Assembly: GCA_902543185.1 (NCBI GenBank)
Contig: CACBXB010000009.1
Coordinates: 1-64,000 of the forward strand
Length of the DNA: 64,000 bases
From: Paracoccaceae bacterium
GTDB taxonomy: Bacteria; Pseudomonadota; Alphaproteobacteria; Rhodobacterales; Rhodobacteraceae
Direction: 5' to 3'
Part shown: in pieces, positions 19,184 to 28,322 of the stretch
How the letters are laid out: each line of letters opens with the position of its first letter
Position numbering within the stretch: the first letter of the stretch is position 1
The notes under the pieces: model-generated
What the model was told of the DNA's origin: nothing
What the model saw: only the letters and a program-made list of their open reading frames with translations
Databases searched by the model: none
Translations under genes and position numbers: made by a program

Positions 19184-20842
19184 CTATCTTTGAGTAGTTT
19201 CCCAATCCGGATGGATCCATGGCACATCATTTGACTTTGGTAAAAGATTTCTACCAAGAATGTGGTCGCTAGCCTTTTCTCCAACCATTATTGACGGCGC
19301 ATTCAAATTCCCATTTGTAATTTGTGGAAATATACTGCTATCAGCAACACGCAACTTATCTACCCCAATTACACAAGTTTCTGGATCGACCACACTCATT
19401 CGGTCGGTTTTATCACCCATTTTGCAAGTACCGCATGGATGATAAGCGCTTTCAACATTATCACGTATAAAATTATTTAATTGGTCATCACTTTGAAGGG
19501 TATCACCAGGAGAAATTTCAGTCTCTACAAAGGGCTCGAATGCGGGTTGGGAAAAAATCTCTCGGGTTAAACGAATGCAATTCCGAAATTCTACCCAGTC
19601 ACTATCATGAGACATGTAATTGAATTGAATCCTTGGAGCTTCTGTTGGATCGTTAGACCGAAGATCCACGTACCCTCTAGATTTGCTTCGCATTGGACCG
19701 ACATGTGCCTGGAAACCGTGCCCTTTTATCGGTAGTTTTCCATCATAGCGAACAGCTAGTGGCAAGAAATGATATTGAATATCCGGATATTCAACTCCGG
19801 CCTTAGATCTTATGAATGCAGCACTCTCGAATTGATTGGATGCGCCTGGTCCTGATTTTGAAAGTAGCCATTGCAGACCTACCCAAGCTTTCCCAAGTGG
19901 ATTCCAGTATTTATATAATGAAACCGGATATTTTGCCATCATTTGGATGTAAAGTTCTAAATGGTCTTGTAAATTTTTACCGACTCCAGGACGATCGGCT
20001 ATTACTTCAATTCCTTTAGATTTTAATTCTTCTGCAGGTCCGATTCCCGACAATAAAAGAATTTTGGGAGAATTTATAGCGGAGGCAGCAATTATGACCT
20101 CTCTTGAAGCATAAATACATTCGATTTTTCCATTTTTAAAATATTCAACACCCTCTGCTTGCTTTTCATTTATGATAATTTTTGTGACTAAACCTCTAAT
20201 GATCTGACATTTACCAGATCTTAAAGCCGGTTTCAGATAAGCTTTAGCACTGGACCATCGTTTTCCATTTTTTATTGTTTGGTCCATCGGACCAAACCCT
20301 TCTTGTTGCTTCCCATTATAATCCAAAGTTGTATGGTAACCTGCTTGCTGCCCAGCCTTTTCAAACGCCAAATTCAATGGATTTACTCTTGCACCTCTAG
20401 TTATATTTAAAGGTCCATTTGTACCGCGATAGCTTTTTTCTCCACCATGACCTGCGCTATCCCAGTTTTCTAAGCGTTTGTAGTATGGCAACACATCAGC
20501 AGATGACCATCCAAGAGCACCCATTTCAGCCCATTTATCGAAATCTTTTGGGTGCCCTCTCACATAAACCATTCCATTTATACTGGAAGATCCGCCAAGC
20601 ACTTTTCCTCTTGGACACGCCAATTTTCTTCCACCCAGATGGGGTTCAGGCTCTGACGAGTAGCCCCAATCAAAACGCTGCATATTCATTGGATAGCTCA
20701 AAGCAGCTGGCATTTGTATTAGTGGGCTTCCATCGCCTCCTCCAAATTCAATTACTGTAACTTTGTACCCGGCTTCAGTGAGCCTGAACGCAATAGCACA
20801 ACCCGCGCTGCCAGCACCAACAATCACGTAATCAGTATTCAC
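19184..20842 (-). CDS. GMC-family FAD oxidoreductase, choline dehydrogenase-like
   Basis: A 552-residue flavoprotein. The FAD-binding motif [12 protein letters not shown] is at the N-terminus (written here [11 protein letters not shown]), followed by GMC signature 1 ([20 protein letters not shown]) and signature 2 ([17 protein letters not shown]). The C-terminal catalytic His lies in [12 protein letters not shown] and an Asn in [14 protein letters not shown]. The family includes choline dehydrogenase (BetA) and alcohol dehydrogenases of the AlkJ kind. No betB, betI or choline transporter is adjacent, so I leave the substrate open: choline is possible, a primary alcohol equally so. Confidence 0.88.
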   Translation of the reverse strand: MNTDYVIVGAGSAGCAIAFRLTEAGYKVTVIEFGGGDGSPLIQMPAALSYPMNMQRFDWGYSSEPEPHLGGRKLACPRGKVLGGSSSINGMVYVRGHPKDFDKWAEMGALGWSSADVLPYYKRLENWDSAGHGGEKSYRGTNGPLNITRGARVNPLNLAFEKAGQQAGYHTTLDYNGKQQEGFGPMDQTIKNGKRWSSAKAYLKPALRSGKCQIIRGLVTKIIINEKQAEGVEYFKNGKIECIYASREVIIAASAINSPKILLLSGIGPAEELKSKGIEVIADRPGVGKNLQDHLELYIQMMAKYPVSLYKYWNPLGKAWVGLQWLLSKSGPGASNQFESAAFIRSKAGVEYPDIQYHFLPLAVRYDGKLPIKGHGFQAHVGPMRSKSRGYVDLRSNDPTEAPRIQFNYMSHDSDWVEFRNCIRLTREIFSQPAFEPFVETEISPGDTLQSDDQLNNFIRDNVESAYHPCGTCKMGDKTDRMSVVDPETCVIGVDKLRVADSSIFPQITNGNLNAPSIMVGEKASDHILGRNLLPKSNDVPWIHPDWETTQR

Positions 20843-20970
20843 AATCGTCCCATATATTTAATGCACCATATGTCGTAAGCACTTTTGAATTTTATGCAAT
20901 TATAATTACAAATAAATTTGAGCTAAGCAGAATAAAAATTACTTCTGTTGGGTACAGATTCTTCACCGCA

Positions 20971-21180
20971 CTATGGGTCTTCTTCTGCCTGCCCAACACC
21001 ACGAAAAACTGACTTCAATGGAAAGGCCCAAACAACGCCAGATAAAAGATATATTAATAACTCTACAACGAAATTTGGCCTGTCAAAACTCGATATCAAA
21101 TTTACGATCAATATTATATACACTGGCAAGCCGACTAACAAAATCAACAAAGATAATCGTCGTTTCAGTTTGTAAGACAT
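20971..21180 (-). CDS. DUF2842 two-helix membrane protein
   Basis: A 69-residue protein with two predicted transmembrane helices (about 10–30 and 40–58) and the C-terminal FRGVGQ motif I associate with DUF2842, an alphaproteobacterial family without known function. Five extra residues are open upstream, but the ATG at 21180 has GAGGA eight bases before it; that ribosome site lies within the last codons of purA, four bases upstream of this start, so translation is likely coupled to purA. Confidence 0.8.
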   Translation of the reverse strand: MSYKLKRRLSLLILLVGLPVYIILIVNLISSFDRPNFVVELLIYLLSGVVWAFPLKSVFRGVGQAEEDP

Positions 21181-21184
21181 TTTA

Positions 21185-22477
21185 TCAATCCTCAAAAGGG
21201 TCCGTTACCAGAATTGTATCGTCACGTTCAGGAGAAGTAGATACTAGTGCCACAGGGCAATCTATCAACTCTTCTATTCTACGAACATATTTAATTGCAT
21301 TGGCTGGCAATTCCGCCCATGACCTTGCACCCTCTGTACTTTCGTCCCAGCCAGATATTTCTTCATAAATTGGTTTGCAGCGCGCTTGCTGATCTGCGGC
21401 AGTAGGCAGGTAATCAAGATCATTTCCATCAAGTTCGTATCCAATACAGATTTTAAGTTTTTTAAAACCGTCCAAAACATCAAGTTTTGTAAGAGAAATA
21501 CCAGTCACACCGGAAGTCGCACAGGTTTGTCGAACCAATACAGCATCAAACCAGCCACACCGACGCTTGCGGCCTGTTGTAGTGCCAAATTCATGTCCTC
21601 TTTCCCCCAAACGATTGCCATCATGATCGTCTAGTTCTGTCGGAAAAGGACCTTCTCCAACCCTAGTTGTGTAGGCCTTTACAATCCCTAAAACAAAATC
21701 AATGCCATTGGGTCCGAGGCCTGAACCAGTCGCTGCCTGGCCCGCAATCACGTTGGACGATGTAACAAATGGGTAAGTTCCAAAATCAATATCTAGCAGG
21801 GCTCCTTGCGCACCCTCAAAAAGAATCCGTTTTCCCGCCCTCCTTTTTTCGCTCAAAACTTTCCAGACAGGGGCAGAGTATTTTAGGATCGTCGGCGCAA
21901 TTTCATGCAAGTCAGAAATTAAGGTTGATTTATCAATTTCTTCAAGCTCCATTCCTCTGCGTAAAGTATTATGGTGCAGCAGCAATCTATCAATGCGAGC
22001 CTCCAAAGTAGATCGATCCGCCAAGTCAGCTACACGTATAGCTCTTCTACCCACCTTATCTTCATAAGCTGGTCCAATTCCTCTTCCAGTAGTTCCAATT
22101 TTGGCAACTTTGTTTAGGTCTTCACGCGCACGATCTAATTCTCCGTGAATAGGTAAAATAAGTGGCGTATTTTCAGCTATGATTAAGTTTTCTGGAGATA
22201 TATCAACGCCCTGCGATCTAACTATTTTTATTTCCTCGATCAAATGCCAAGGGTCTAGAACTACACCATTTCCAATGACTGATAGTTTACCTCCCCTTAC
22301 CACACCGGACGGAAGGGCATGCAATTTGTAAGTCTTGCCATCAATAACGAGAGTATGCCCGGCGTTGTGACCGCCTTGAAAGCGAACGATAATATCGGCC
22401 CTTTCACTAAGCCAGTCAACAATTTTTCCCTTACCTTCATCTCCCCACTGAGCGCCGACAACTACAACGTTTGCCAT
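21185..22477 (-). CDS. purA: Adenylosuccinate synthetase
   Basis: A 430-residue GTP-dependent enzyme that joins aspartate to IMP, the first step from IMP to AMP. The N-terminal P-loop [66 protein letters not shown] and [13 protein letters not shown] are all present and in order. Length is the normal 430. It is followed immediately by DUF2842 and preceded by the nitrile hydratase operon, 77 bp away, all on the minus strand. Confidence 0.98.
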   Translation of the reverse strand: MANVVVVGAQWGDEGKGKIVDWLSERADIIVRFQGGHNAGHTLVIDGKTYKLHALPSGVVRGGKLSVIGNGVVLDPWHLIEEIKIVRSQGVDISPENLIIAENTPLILPIHGELDRAREDLNKVAKIGTTGRGIGPAYEDKVGRRAIRVADLADRSTLEARIDRLLLHHNTLRRGMELEEIDKSTLISDLHEIAPTILKYSAPVWKVLSEKRRAGKRILFEGAQGALLDIDFGTYPFVTSSNVIAGQAATGSGLGPNGIDFVLGIVKAYTTRVGEGPFPTELDDHDGNRLGERGHEFGTTTGRKRRCGWFDAVLVRQTCATSGVTGISLTKLDVLDGFKKLKICIGYELDGNDLDYLPTAADQQARCKPIYEEISGWDESTEGARSWAELPANAIKYVRRIEELIDCPVALVSTSPERDDTILVTDPFED

Positions 22478-22554
22478 TAAAATTTTCCTTCCATCAAACG
22501 CGCTGACATATAGCTCTGTTCATCAAAGAAAGGAACTAAAATCTAGATTATAAA

Positions 22555-22887
22555 CTAATCAGCAGATAAATTTTTTAATTTCACAGGTTGGCCATGTGGA
22601 GTGTTGAGAAATGCTGACTGCCAGTCTTGAAAATATTGAGTTATTTCATCGGACTGAATCTTTACCGTTTCTACTAAAAACTTTTCTAATGTTCTCAACC
22701 AAATTAGATAGTAGTCATCGTCGTTAATTATCAAATCTTTAGATCCTTTTGACGATATCGCACCACTGAAAGCCTTTGACCAATCTTTCCAATTAAAATG
22801 ACCTTGCTCGTTGAGATGCACCGTCAATGCAAAAATTTGTGCATGCCATGGTTCATGAAAAGGTCGATACTCTGTCCTAAGGGACAT
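22555..22887 (-). CDS. Nitrile hydratase accessory/activator protein
   Basis: A 110-residue protein matching the small accessory family related to the N-terminal half of the nitrile hydratase beta subunit: FHEPWHAQIFALTVHLNEQGHFNWKDW near the start, and a LRTLEKFLVE helix in the middle. Such proteins (also called P14K-type activators) help insert cobalt by exchanging or self-chaperoning the alpha subunit. It overlaps the end of the beta gene by 11 bases and so is the third gene of the operon. At this length it is the ordinary stand-alone form, not a fragment of a second beta gene. Confidence 0.87.
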   Translation of the reverse strand: MSLRTEYRPFHEPWHAQIFALTVHLNEQGHFNWKDWSKAFSGAISSKGSKDLIINDDDYYLIWLRTLEKFLVETVKIQSDEITQYFQDWQSAFLNTPHGQPVKLKNLSAD

Positions 22888-23557
22888 TCGCTGGCTCCAT
22901 GTAACTTTCCCAAATGTCTACACACAAAGTGTCTCCTGGGTTTTCAGGGATTTCCCAAAGTTCAGATGCTAAAAACGAAACTGTGTAGAGATGTTCAGGT
23001 TGCTCGCCTAAATTATGCGCATGCGTGTCTGGGAACACATGAGCACCATGACAAATTTCGATTTTACCTTCACATCTTTCGACATATTTTGGTAATCGCG
23101 TATGGCCGCCAGAAATAAATTTATTATCAGCACGTCTTGTTTTTACCCGTTGACCTACCAGAAATTTGGGGGAGTCCTCTACAGATCTGGAGGTAGGCGC
23201 GCCTTTACTCAAAACCCCTGCTACGTCTGCAGCGAGAAGTTTCCTACTGCTTAATGGATGAGTTTTTAGGATAGGATTTAAAAACTCATCTGCACTAATA
23301 ACTCCCTTATTAACTAGGAGGTTAGCTAGTGCAGAAATCCATTTGTCATAATACGAAAATGCACAATAGTCTTTGGGAGGAAGACATTCTCTTGAATGCC
23401 GTGACATATCTAAGTTCCATTGCCTAAGAGATCCTGTCGCCAAGGTTACTGCTAAAGCTCTGGCGTGCCATTCTTCTTTAAAAGTCTTGTCTGTGATGGA
23501 ACCAGGTTGAACCGTTCCATCGCCAAATCGCCCGCCCATATCATGAACCCGGCTCAA
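22877..23557 (-). CDS. Nitrile hydratase beta subunit
   Basis: A 226-residue structural subunit that pairs with alpha to form the active site for hydration of nitriles to amides. The N-terminal SRVHDMGGRFGDGTVQP and FKEEWHARALAVTLATG motifs and the C-terminal SH3-like barrel (FLVGQRVKTRR…HTRLPKYVERCEGKIEICHGAHVFPDTHAHN) are typical. Its start overlaps the alpha stop by four bases (ATGA type) and its end overlaps the accessory gene, so the three are translated as one unit. Length matches known beta subunits. Confidence 0.95.
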   Translation of the reverse strand: MSRVHDMGGRFGDGTVQPGSITDKTFKEEWHARALAVTLATGSLRQWNLDMSRHSRECLPPKDYCAFSYYDKWISALANLLVNKGVISADEFLNPILKTHPLSSRKLLAADVAGVLSKGAPTSRSVEDSPKFLVGQRVKTRRADNKFISGGHTRLPKYVERCEGKIEICHGAHVFPDTHAHNLGEQPEHLYTVSFLASELWEIPENPGDTLCVDIWESYMEPANVP

Positions 23558-24168
23558 GATGAATCACCAATTAATGCCATTCCAATCATCGCATCTCGTG
23601 AGATTATTTCAATGAGTTGCTCTTCATCAAAATTTTTGTATTTGTCAGGTAAAATTGGAAGCACCAAATATCTTATTTCAGCAGTGGAATCCCAAACCCT
23701 AACTTTAGTATTTTTGGGTAAAGTTACGCCGAACTCTAACAAGCACTTTCTGGGTTCTCTAACGACACGAGAGCGATATTCATCAGATTTGTACCAAGTA
23801 GGGGGGATCCCGAGAAGTGGCCAAGGGTAACAACTACATAGAGTACAAACTACAATATTATGAACTTTTGAAGTGTTCTCCACAACTTTAATATGCTCAC
23901 CTTGTCGACCCAGAAAACCATGTTCCTCCAAAACTTGCATTGGATCGCCTATTAAAGCTTTTTTAAAATTTTTGTCCAACAAAGCTTTAGCAATTATTGT
24001 CGCCCCATTTTTGGGGCCAATTTTATTTTGGTATGTATCAATAATTTCGTCGAGTGCAGCCGGGTCAATTAAACCTCGTTTTACAAGCGCAGTTTCTAGA
24101 GCTTTAACTTTTAGTTCCGGGTCAGATGGCAGCAAAGAATGGCTATGTTTTTCAACATCGTGTGGCAT
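23554..24168 (-). CDS. Nitrile hydratase alpha subunit, cobalt type
   Basis: A 204-residue catalytic subunit. The metal claw is Cys108-Thr-Leu-Cys111-Ser-Cys113 followed by YPWPLLG. Thr at the second place (CTLCSC) is the cobalt-type signature; the iron type has Ser. Other family features: VVREPRKCLLEFG, and VRVWDSTAEIRYLVLP. First gene of an alpha–beta–accessory operon. About 105 bp separate it from the divergent secG start; no cobalt riboswitch or sigma-54 site was recognised. No amidase follows, and purA is the next gene downstream. Its base composition looks like that of its neighbours, so I see no sign of recent transfer. Confidence 0.95.
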   Translation of the reverse strand: MPHDVEKHSHSLLPSDPELKVKALETALVKRGLIDPAALDEIIDTYQNKIGPKNGATIIAKALLDKNFKKALIGDPMQVLEEHGFLGRQGEHIKVVENTSKVHNIVVCTLCSCYPWPLLGIPPTWYKSDEYRSRVVREPRKCLLEFGVTLPKNTKVRVWDSTAEIRYLVLPILPDKYKNFDEEQLIEIISRDAMIGMALIGDSS

Positions 24169-24273
24169 AACAAGAATTATGATTAGCTTAATTCTTTTTG
24201 TCTATAGTTAAGAGCACTTGCCCCCAGTAAAAAACTTCAATATCTAACTCCTAAATAAATCGGGCCGCATGTT

Positions 24274-24648
24274 ATGGAAAACATAGTATTAACAATTCAT
24301 CTGATACTCGCTTTGGCGTTAGTCGGAATCGTATTGCTCCAACGCTCTGAAGGTGGAGGTCTGGGCCTTGGCGGCGGCGGTGGCGGCGGCGATGGTATTA
24401 TGTCTGGCCGAGGAGCGGCAACCGCGCTCACCAAAATAACTTGGGTTTTGGCCATTGCATTTATTATCACTTCAATGTCGCTTACAATAATAGCTTCAAG
24501 GAATGCAAACTCATCGTCAATTTTCGATCGCTTGGGAAATGAAAGTCAGTCTGAAGAAATAGATACCGACGCTTTACTTCCTCCAACAGATGAGTTGTTG
24601 CCACCAGTTAAGGGTGAAGGGGCCCCACTTGTTCCAAGTGCAGATTAG
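24274..24648 (+). CDS. secG: SecG, preprotein translocase subunit
   Basis: A 124-residue inner-membrane subunit of SecYEG. Two transmembrane helices (about 3–22 and 51–72) flank the conserved cytosolic loop QRSEGGGLGLGGGG…GIMSGRGAATALTKITW. The C-terminal tail is acidic and Pro-rich (TDALLPPTDELLPPV), as in other alphaproteobacterial SecG. It is followed, 154 bp on, by pyrG, the usual neighbour in this group. The poly-Gly run is encoded by a short GGC-repeat tract. Confidence 0.93.
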   Translation: MENIVLTIHLILALALVGIVLLQRSEGGGLGLGGGGGGGDGIMSGRGAATALTKITWVLAIAFIITSMSLTIIASRNANSSSIFDRLGNESQSEEIDTDALLPPTDELLPPVKGEGAPLVPSAD

Positions 24649-24742
24649 ACACAATAAGTAGATATTTGTTTCAATTGAGCACCATCATGTAGCCGCTTAG
24701 TTGCCAAACTGCCACGAATCCTTTATTCATTAAATCCCGTAG

Positions 24743-24763
24743 GTGGGTGATAAATTCGCCCAC
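24743..24763 (+). promoter_or_regulatory. Hairpin in the secG–pyrG gap
   Basis: An 8-bp stem (one G·U pair) with a 5-base loop: GTGGGTGA pairs with TTCGCCCAC trimmed to eight. It lies 40 bases before the putative AUA start of pyrG. No U-run follows, so it is a poor intrinsic terminator. It could be a processing or translational control element for pyrG, or simply the end of the secG message. Seen only in the sequence; role inferred. Confidence 0.4.
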
Positions 24764-24802
24764 ATGTTTCAAAATTAGAACGATAACTGCGGGGTCATCA
24801 AG

Positions 24803-26446
24803 ATAGCAAGGTTTGTTTTCATTACAGGTGGAGTCGTTTCCTCATTAGGAAAAGGCTTAGCATCTGCAGCGCTTGGAGCTTTGCTGCAATCACGCGGTTA
24901 CTCAGTCCGATTGAGAAAGCTAGACCCATATTTAAATGTAGACCCTGGCACTATGAGCCCATTCGAGCATGGTGAAGTTTTTGTAACTGATGATGGTGCA
25001 GAAACGGACTTGGATTTAGGACATTATGAAAGATTTACGGGTGTAGCAGCCCGGTATACTGATTCTGTTTCTTCTGGCCGTATTTATTCAAATGTTTTAG
25101 AAAAAGAACGAAGAGGCGATTACCTGGGCAAAACCATCCAAGTTATTCCCCATGTTACAAATGAAATTAAAGAATTTATCTCTATTGGCGAGGATGAAGT
25201 CGATTTTATGCTCTGTGAAATTGGAGGAACGGTTGGAGATATTGAAGGTTTACCCTTCTTCGAAGCTATTCGACAGTTTTCACAAGATAAACCACGAGGC
25301 CAATGCATCTTTATGCATTTGACATTGCTTCCCTTTATTAAGGCGAGCGGTGAACTCAAGACAAAACCTACTCAACACAGCGTTAAAGAGTTAAGATCAA
25401 TTGGTATCGCACCTGATATCTTAGTCTGCAGGTCGGAGGGCTCCATACCTCAAAAGGAACGCGAGAAACTAGCATTATTCTGCAATGTAAGGCCTGAATC
25501 TGTTATTGCAGCTCAGGATTTAAAATCAATATATGAGGCCCCAATCGTATATAACCGTGAAGGGCTCGATCAGGCGGTACTTGACGCATTTAATATCGCG
25601 CCTGCTCCAAAACCAGATCTAAGTATTTGGGAAGACGTCGCAGACCGTGTTTACAATCCAGAGGGTGAAGTGAACGTTGCCATTGTAGGCAAATACACGC
25701 AACTGGAGGATGCATATAAATCAATAGCTGAGGCACTGACTCACGGCGGTTTAGCAAACAGAGTTAAAGTTAATATCGAATGGGTAGATGCGGAGATTTT
25801 TGATAAAAAAGATCCCACCTCAGAATTACAAGGTTTTAATGCAATTCTAGTACCAGGAGGGTTCGGAGAGCGTGGTACGGAAGGTAAAATAAGGGCAGCT
25901 CAATTTGCGAGAGAAAATCACGTGCCTTATCTTGGGATCTGCCTTGGCATGCAAATGGCGGTGATTGAAGCTGCGAGAAATGTAGCTGGTTATAAGAATG
26001 CCGGATCTGAGGAATTTGATCATGAGGCAGGCAAGAAAAGATTTGAACCCGTTGTTTATCATTTAAAAGAGTGGATACAAGGCAACCAGACTATAGAGCG
26101 ATCTGTCAGCGATGATAAAGGCGGAACGATGCGATTAGGTGCTTACAACGCAACATTATTAGATGGAAGCAAGGTTGCATCAATTTATGGAGCATCTCAA
26201 ATAGAGGAACGGCATCGGCATCGATATGAGGTCGATACAAAATACCAAAAAAAGTTAGAAAGTGTAGGCCTAGTTTTCTCCGGAATGTCTCCAGATGGGC
26301 GTCTGCCTGAAATCATAGAATGGGCAGATCATCCATGGTTTATAGGTGTCCAGTTTCACCCAGAATTGAAATCAAAACCATTTGATACTCATCCCTTGTT
26401 TAGAGATTTCATTGGGGCCGCCAAAAAAATGTCCCGATTGGTCTGA
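24803..26446 (+). CDS. pyrG: CTP synthase, apparent AUA start
   Basis: A 547-residue enzyme making CTP from UTP, ATP and glutamine. The N-terminal synthase domain starts [19 protein letters not shown] (P-loop) with [22 protein letters not shown]; the glutamine amidotransferase domain has the nucleophile Cys in [12 protein letters not shown] and His in [12 protein letters not shown]. The family's Met falls on an ATA codon (ATA-GCA-AGG-TTT). Upstream the frame holds only AAC-GAT-AAC-TGC-GGG-GTC-ATC-AAG before a TAG at 24776, so there is no ATG, GTG or TTG. GGGG lies eight bases before ATA. An internal TTG at 24881 would delete the P-loop and cannot be the functional start. Confidence 0.93.
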   Translation: MARFVFITGGVVSSLGKGLASAALGALLQSRGYSVRLRKLDPYLNVDPGTMSPFEHGEVFVTDDGAETDLDLGHYERFTGVAARYTDSVSSGRIYSNVLEKERRGDYLGKTIQVIPHVTNEIKEFISIGEDEVDFMLCEIGGTVGDIEGLPFFEAIRQFSQDKPRGQCIFMHLTLLPFIKASGELKTKPTQHSVKELRSIGIAPDILVCRSEGSIPQKEREKLALFCNVRPESVIAAQDLKSIYEAPIVYNREGLDQAVLDAFNIAPAPKPDLSIWEDVADRVYNPEGEVNVAIVGKYTQLEDAYKSIAEALTHGGLANRVKVNIEWVDAEIFDKKDPTSELQGFNAILVPGGFGERGTEGKIRAAQFARENHVPYLGICLGMQMAVIEAARNVAGYKNAGSEEFDHEAGKKRFEPVVYHLKEWIQGNQTIERSVSDDKGGTMRLGAYNATLLDGSKVASIYGASQIEERHRHRYEVDTKYQKKLESVGLVFSGMSPDGRLPEIIEWADHPWFIGVQFHPELKSKPFDTHPLFRDFIGAAKKMSRLV

Positions 26447-26571
26447 CAGTCCAAAACTGCTTATTCGGTCTCTCTTGCTAAATAAGATTATCTCTGAATA
26501 CATGCTTATAGTTGCATGCTAAATTAATAATATTATCTACTTTTGTATTAAATTTTGGAGCTTTAAAAATT

Positions 26572-26865
26572 ATGCCTAAAGGTTATTGGATCGCACATGT
26601 TGATGTTCATAATAATGAAACTTATGCCAAATATCGTGAAGCCAACGCACTAGCTTTTAACAAATTTGGCGCTCGCTTCATCGTAAGAGGAGGCGAACAA
26701 ATCATTGAAGAAGGACATTCGAAACCGCGTACAGTGGTTATTGAATTTGATGATTTTGAAACAGCCAAAAAATGCTACGAAAGCGAAGAATATCAAAATG
26801 CTAAAAAAATAAGAGACGCTGTTTCAAATGGCGACATGGTAATAGTGGAGGGATATGACGGCTGA
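26572..26865 (+). CDS. DUF1330 family protein
   Basis: A 97-residue small alpha/beta-barrel-type protein of the DUF1330 family: PKGYWIAHVDV at the start, KFGARFIVRGGE in the middle, then RTVVIEFDDFETAKKCYES and a final SNGDMVIVEGYDG. Function unknown; the fold is related to ferredoxin-like dimeric barrels. An ATG at 26512 would add 20 hydrophobic residues, but GGAG lies before the ATG at 26572 and the family begins there. Its stop overlaps the start of the TerB gene by one base (TGATG), so the pair is translationally coupled. Confidence 0.85.
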   Translation: MPKGYWIAHVDVHNNETYAKYREANALAFNKFGARFIVRGGEQIIEEGHSKPRTVVIEFDDFETAKKCYESEEYQNAKKIRDAVSNGDMVIVEGYDG

Positions 26866-27302
26866 TGTTAAAAAATTTACTTAATGCGCTCCTTAGTAGC
26901 GAGGAAGATAAATTAAATGGTGAAGATGAAAAAATTGCGTTAGCTGCTTTATGCGTAAGAGTGGCAAAATCAGACAATGTTTACGACTCAAGCGAAATTT
27001 CCAGTATTGATACTGAATTGAGCCAACATTTCTCTATAAGCATAGCTGATGCAGGAGTTTTGCGTGACCAAGCGGAAAAACTAGAACAGGAAGCTCCTGA
27101 TACAGTAAGATTTACCAGAGCAATCAAAGAAAAGATTGAACTTGGGAAAAGGCGTGAAATTCTTGAAACATTGTGGAAAATTACTCTTGCCGATGGCAAG
27201 CGAGAAGCAGAAGAAGATTCTTTAATTAGATTAGTTTCTAGCTTGCTAGGTCTGACTGATATTGAAAGTGCCAGAGCTCGCCAGAAAGTAACAAAAAAAT
27301 AA
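26865..27302 (+). CDS. TerB-like domain protein
   Basis: A 145-residue all-helical, acidic protein of the TerB family (named for tellurite resistance, but usually a general metal/stress-associated helical domain). The two repeats DEKIALAALCVRVAKSDNVYDSSE and EILETLWKITLADGKREAEED carry the paired acidic residues typical of TerB. No terC/terD genes are near, so this is a stand-alone copy of unknown role. It is coupled to the DUF1330 gene by a one-base overlap. Confidence 0.85.
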   Translation: MLKNLLNALLSSEEDKLNGEDEKIALAALCVRVAKSDNVYDSSEISSIDTELSQHFSISIADAGVLRDQAEKLEQEAPDTVRFTRAIKEKIELGKRREILETLWKITLADGKREAEEDSLIRLVSSLLGLTDIESARARQKVTKK

Positions 27303-27316
27303 TTGCCGGCCTGCCA

Positions 27317-27457
27317 ATGTATGACCGGCTAGAATTATTTGAAGCTCATAATAAATTTTGGCAATTAGTGCATGATCAAATAGACGGATTCCCTAAAATA
27401 CTATCTAGATATATTAGCCTATGGGAATTGTGGTTATCTATAAAAATAACTTTCTGA
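27317..27457 (+). CDS. Possible 46-residue ORF after terB-like gene
   Basis: An open frame of 46 codons in the 223-bp gap between the TerB gene and the ABC operon. The predicted peptide is Leu/Ile/Trp-rich and could form an amphipathic helix (LWELWLSIKI at the end). No ribosome site stands before the ATG, and a second ATG overlaps it out of frame. I do not recognise it. It may be chance; the rest of the gap shows only a weak GCCGG/CCGGC stem right after the TerB stop. Confidence 0.2.
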   Translation: MYDRLELFEAHNKFWQLVHDQIDGFPKILSRYISLWELWLSIKITF

Positions 27458-27525
27458 AGGTTCGATCATTGCATTGCCTCAATATTTCTTCCTAAAGTTA
27501 GTTGGAATAGAAAACAGAGAATCGC

Positions 27526-28302
27526 GTGAACAAGCCTAAACCAGTTATTGAAATTAAAAATCTACATAAATCTTTTGGCGATCTCAGCGTGCTTAAAGGT
27601 GTGGATATTGTTGCAAATAAAGGTGAAGTTATATCATTGATAGGGTCTTCAGGGTCAGGAAAATCAACTCTACTTAGGTGCGCAAACCTTTTGGAAAACA
27701 GCCAGCAAGGTAAGATATTTTTTGATGGAGAAGAAATTAAATGGACAGGAACTGGGGAGAATAGAACACCAGCTGATGCCAATCAGGTTCGATTAATGCG
27801 AACGAATTTATCTATGGTTTTCCAACAGTTTAATTTATGGTCTCATATGACAGTTTTACAAAATGTAATGGAAGCTCCAGTATCTGTGCTCGGTGTAGAA
27901 AAGGAAAAAGCCAAGAAAAATGCTCACGAATACTTAAATAAGGTTGGAATTGGAGAAAAATGGAATTCATACCCATCTGAACTTTCAGGTGGGCAGCAGC
28001 AAAGAGCCGCAATTGCAAGGGCCTTGTGTATGGAACCCAGTGCATTACTGTTCGACGAGCCAACTTCGGCCCTAGATCCTGAATTGGAGCAAGAGGTTAT
28101 AAAAGTAATAAAAGATTTGGCACATGAAGGGCGAACAATGATTATCGTTACACACGATATGGGGCTTGCTGCAGATGTATCAGATCATATTATTTTTTTA
28201 CATATGGGATTAATTGAAGAGGAAGGATCTCCGAACTCTTTATTTAAATCCCCTGAATCAGAGAGGCTGCAACAGTTTTTAAGTTCAACTCGCGCAGCTT
28301 AA
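27526..28302 (+). CDS. Polar amino acid ABC transporter ATP-binding protein
   Basis: A 258-residue ATPase of the HisP/OccP/ArtP class. Walker A is GSSGSGKST (residues 40–48), the Q-loop VFQQFNLW, signature LSGGQQQR, Walker B ALLFDEPTSALDPE and the H-loop IVTHDMG. The start is a GTG at 27526. It is the first gene of an operon with a periplasmic binding protein and two permeases; this class imports basic amino acids, opines or related compounds. The glutamylation genes downstream suggest the cargo is an amine or amino acid. Confidence 0.93.
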   Translation: MNKPKPVIEIKNLHKSFGDLSVLKGVDIVANKGEVISLIGSSGSGKSTLLRCANLLENSQQGKIFFDGEEIKWTGTGENRTPADANQVRLMRTNLSMVFQQFNLWSHMTVLQNVMEAPVSVLGVEKEKAKKNAHEYLNKVGIGEKWNSYPSELSGGQQQRAAIARALCMEPSALLFDEPTSALDPELEQEVIKVIKDLAHEGRTMIIVTHDMGLAADVSDHIIFLHMGLIEEEGSPNSLFKSPESERLQQFLSSTRAA

Positions 28303-28322
28303 ACATCAAAGGGAGAAAGAAG

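Noticed and set aside
24169-24273. Cobalamin/cobalt riboswitch or sigma-54 promoter before nitrile hydratase
   Set aside because: No conserved riboswitch core and no GG-N10-GC sigma-54 spacing was recognised.
24881-26446. pyrG starting at TTG 24881
   Set aside because: This would delete the P-loop and about 26 conserved N-terminal residues; homology continues upstream to 24806.
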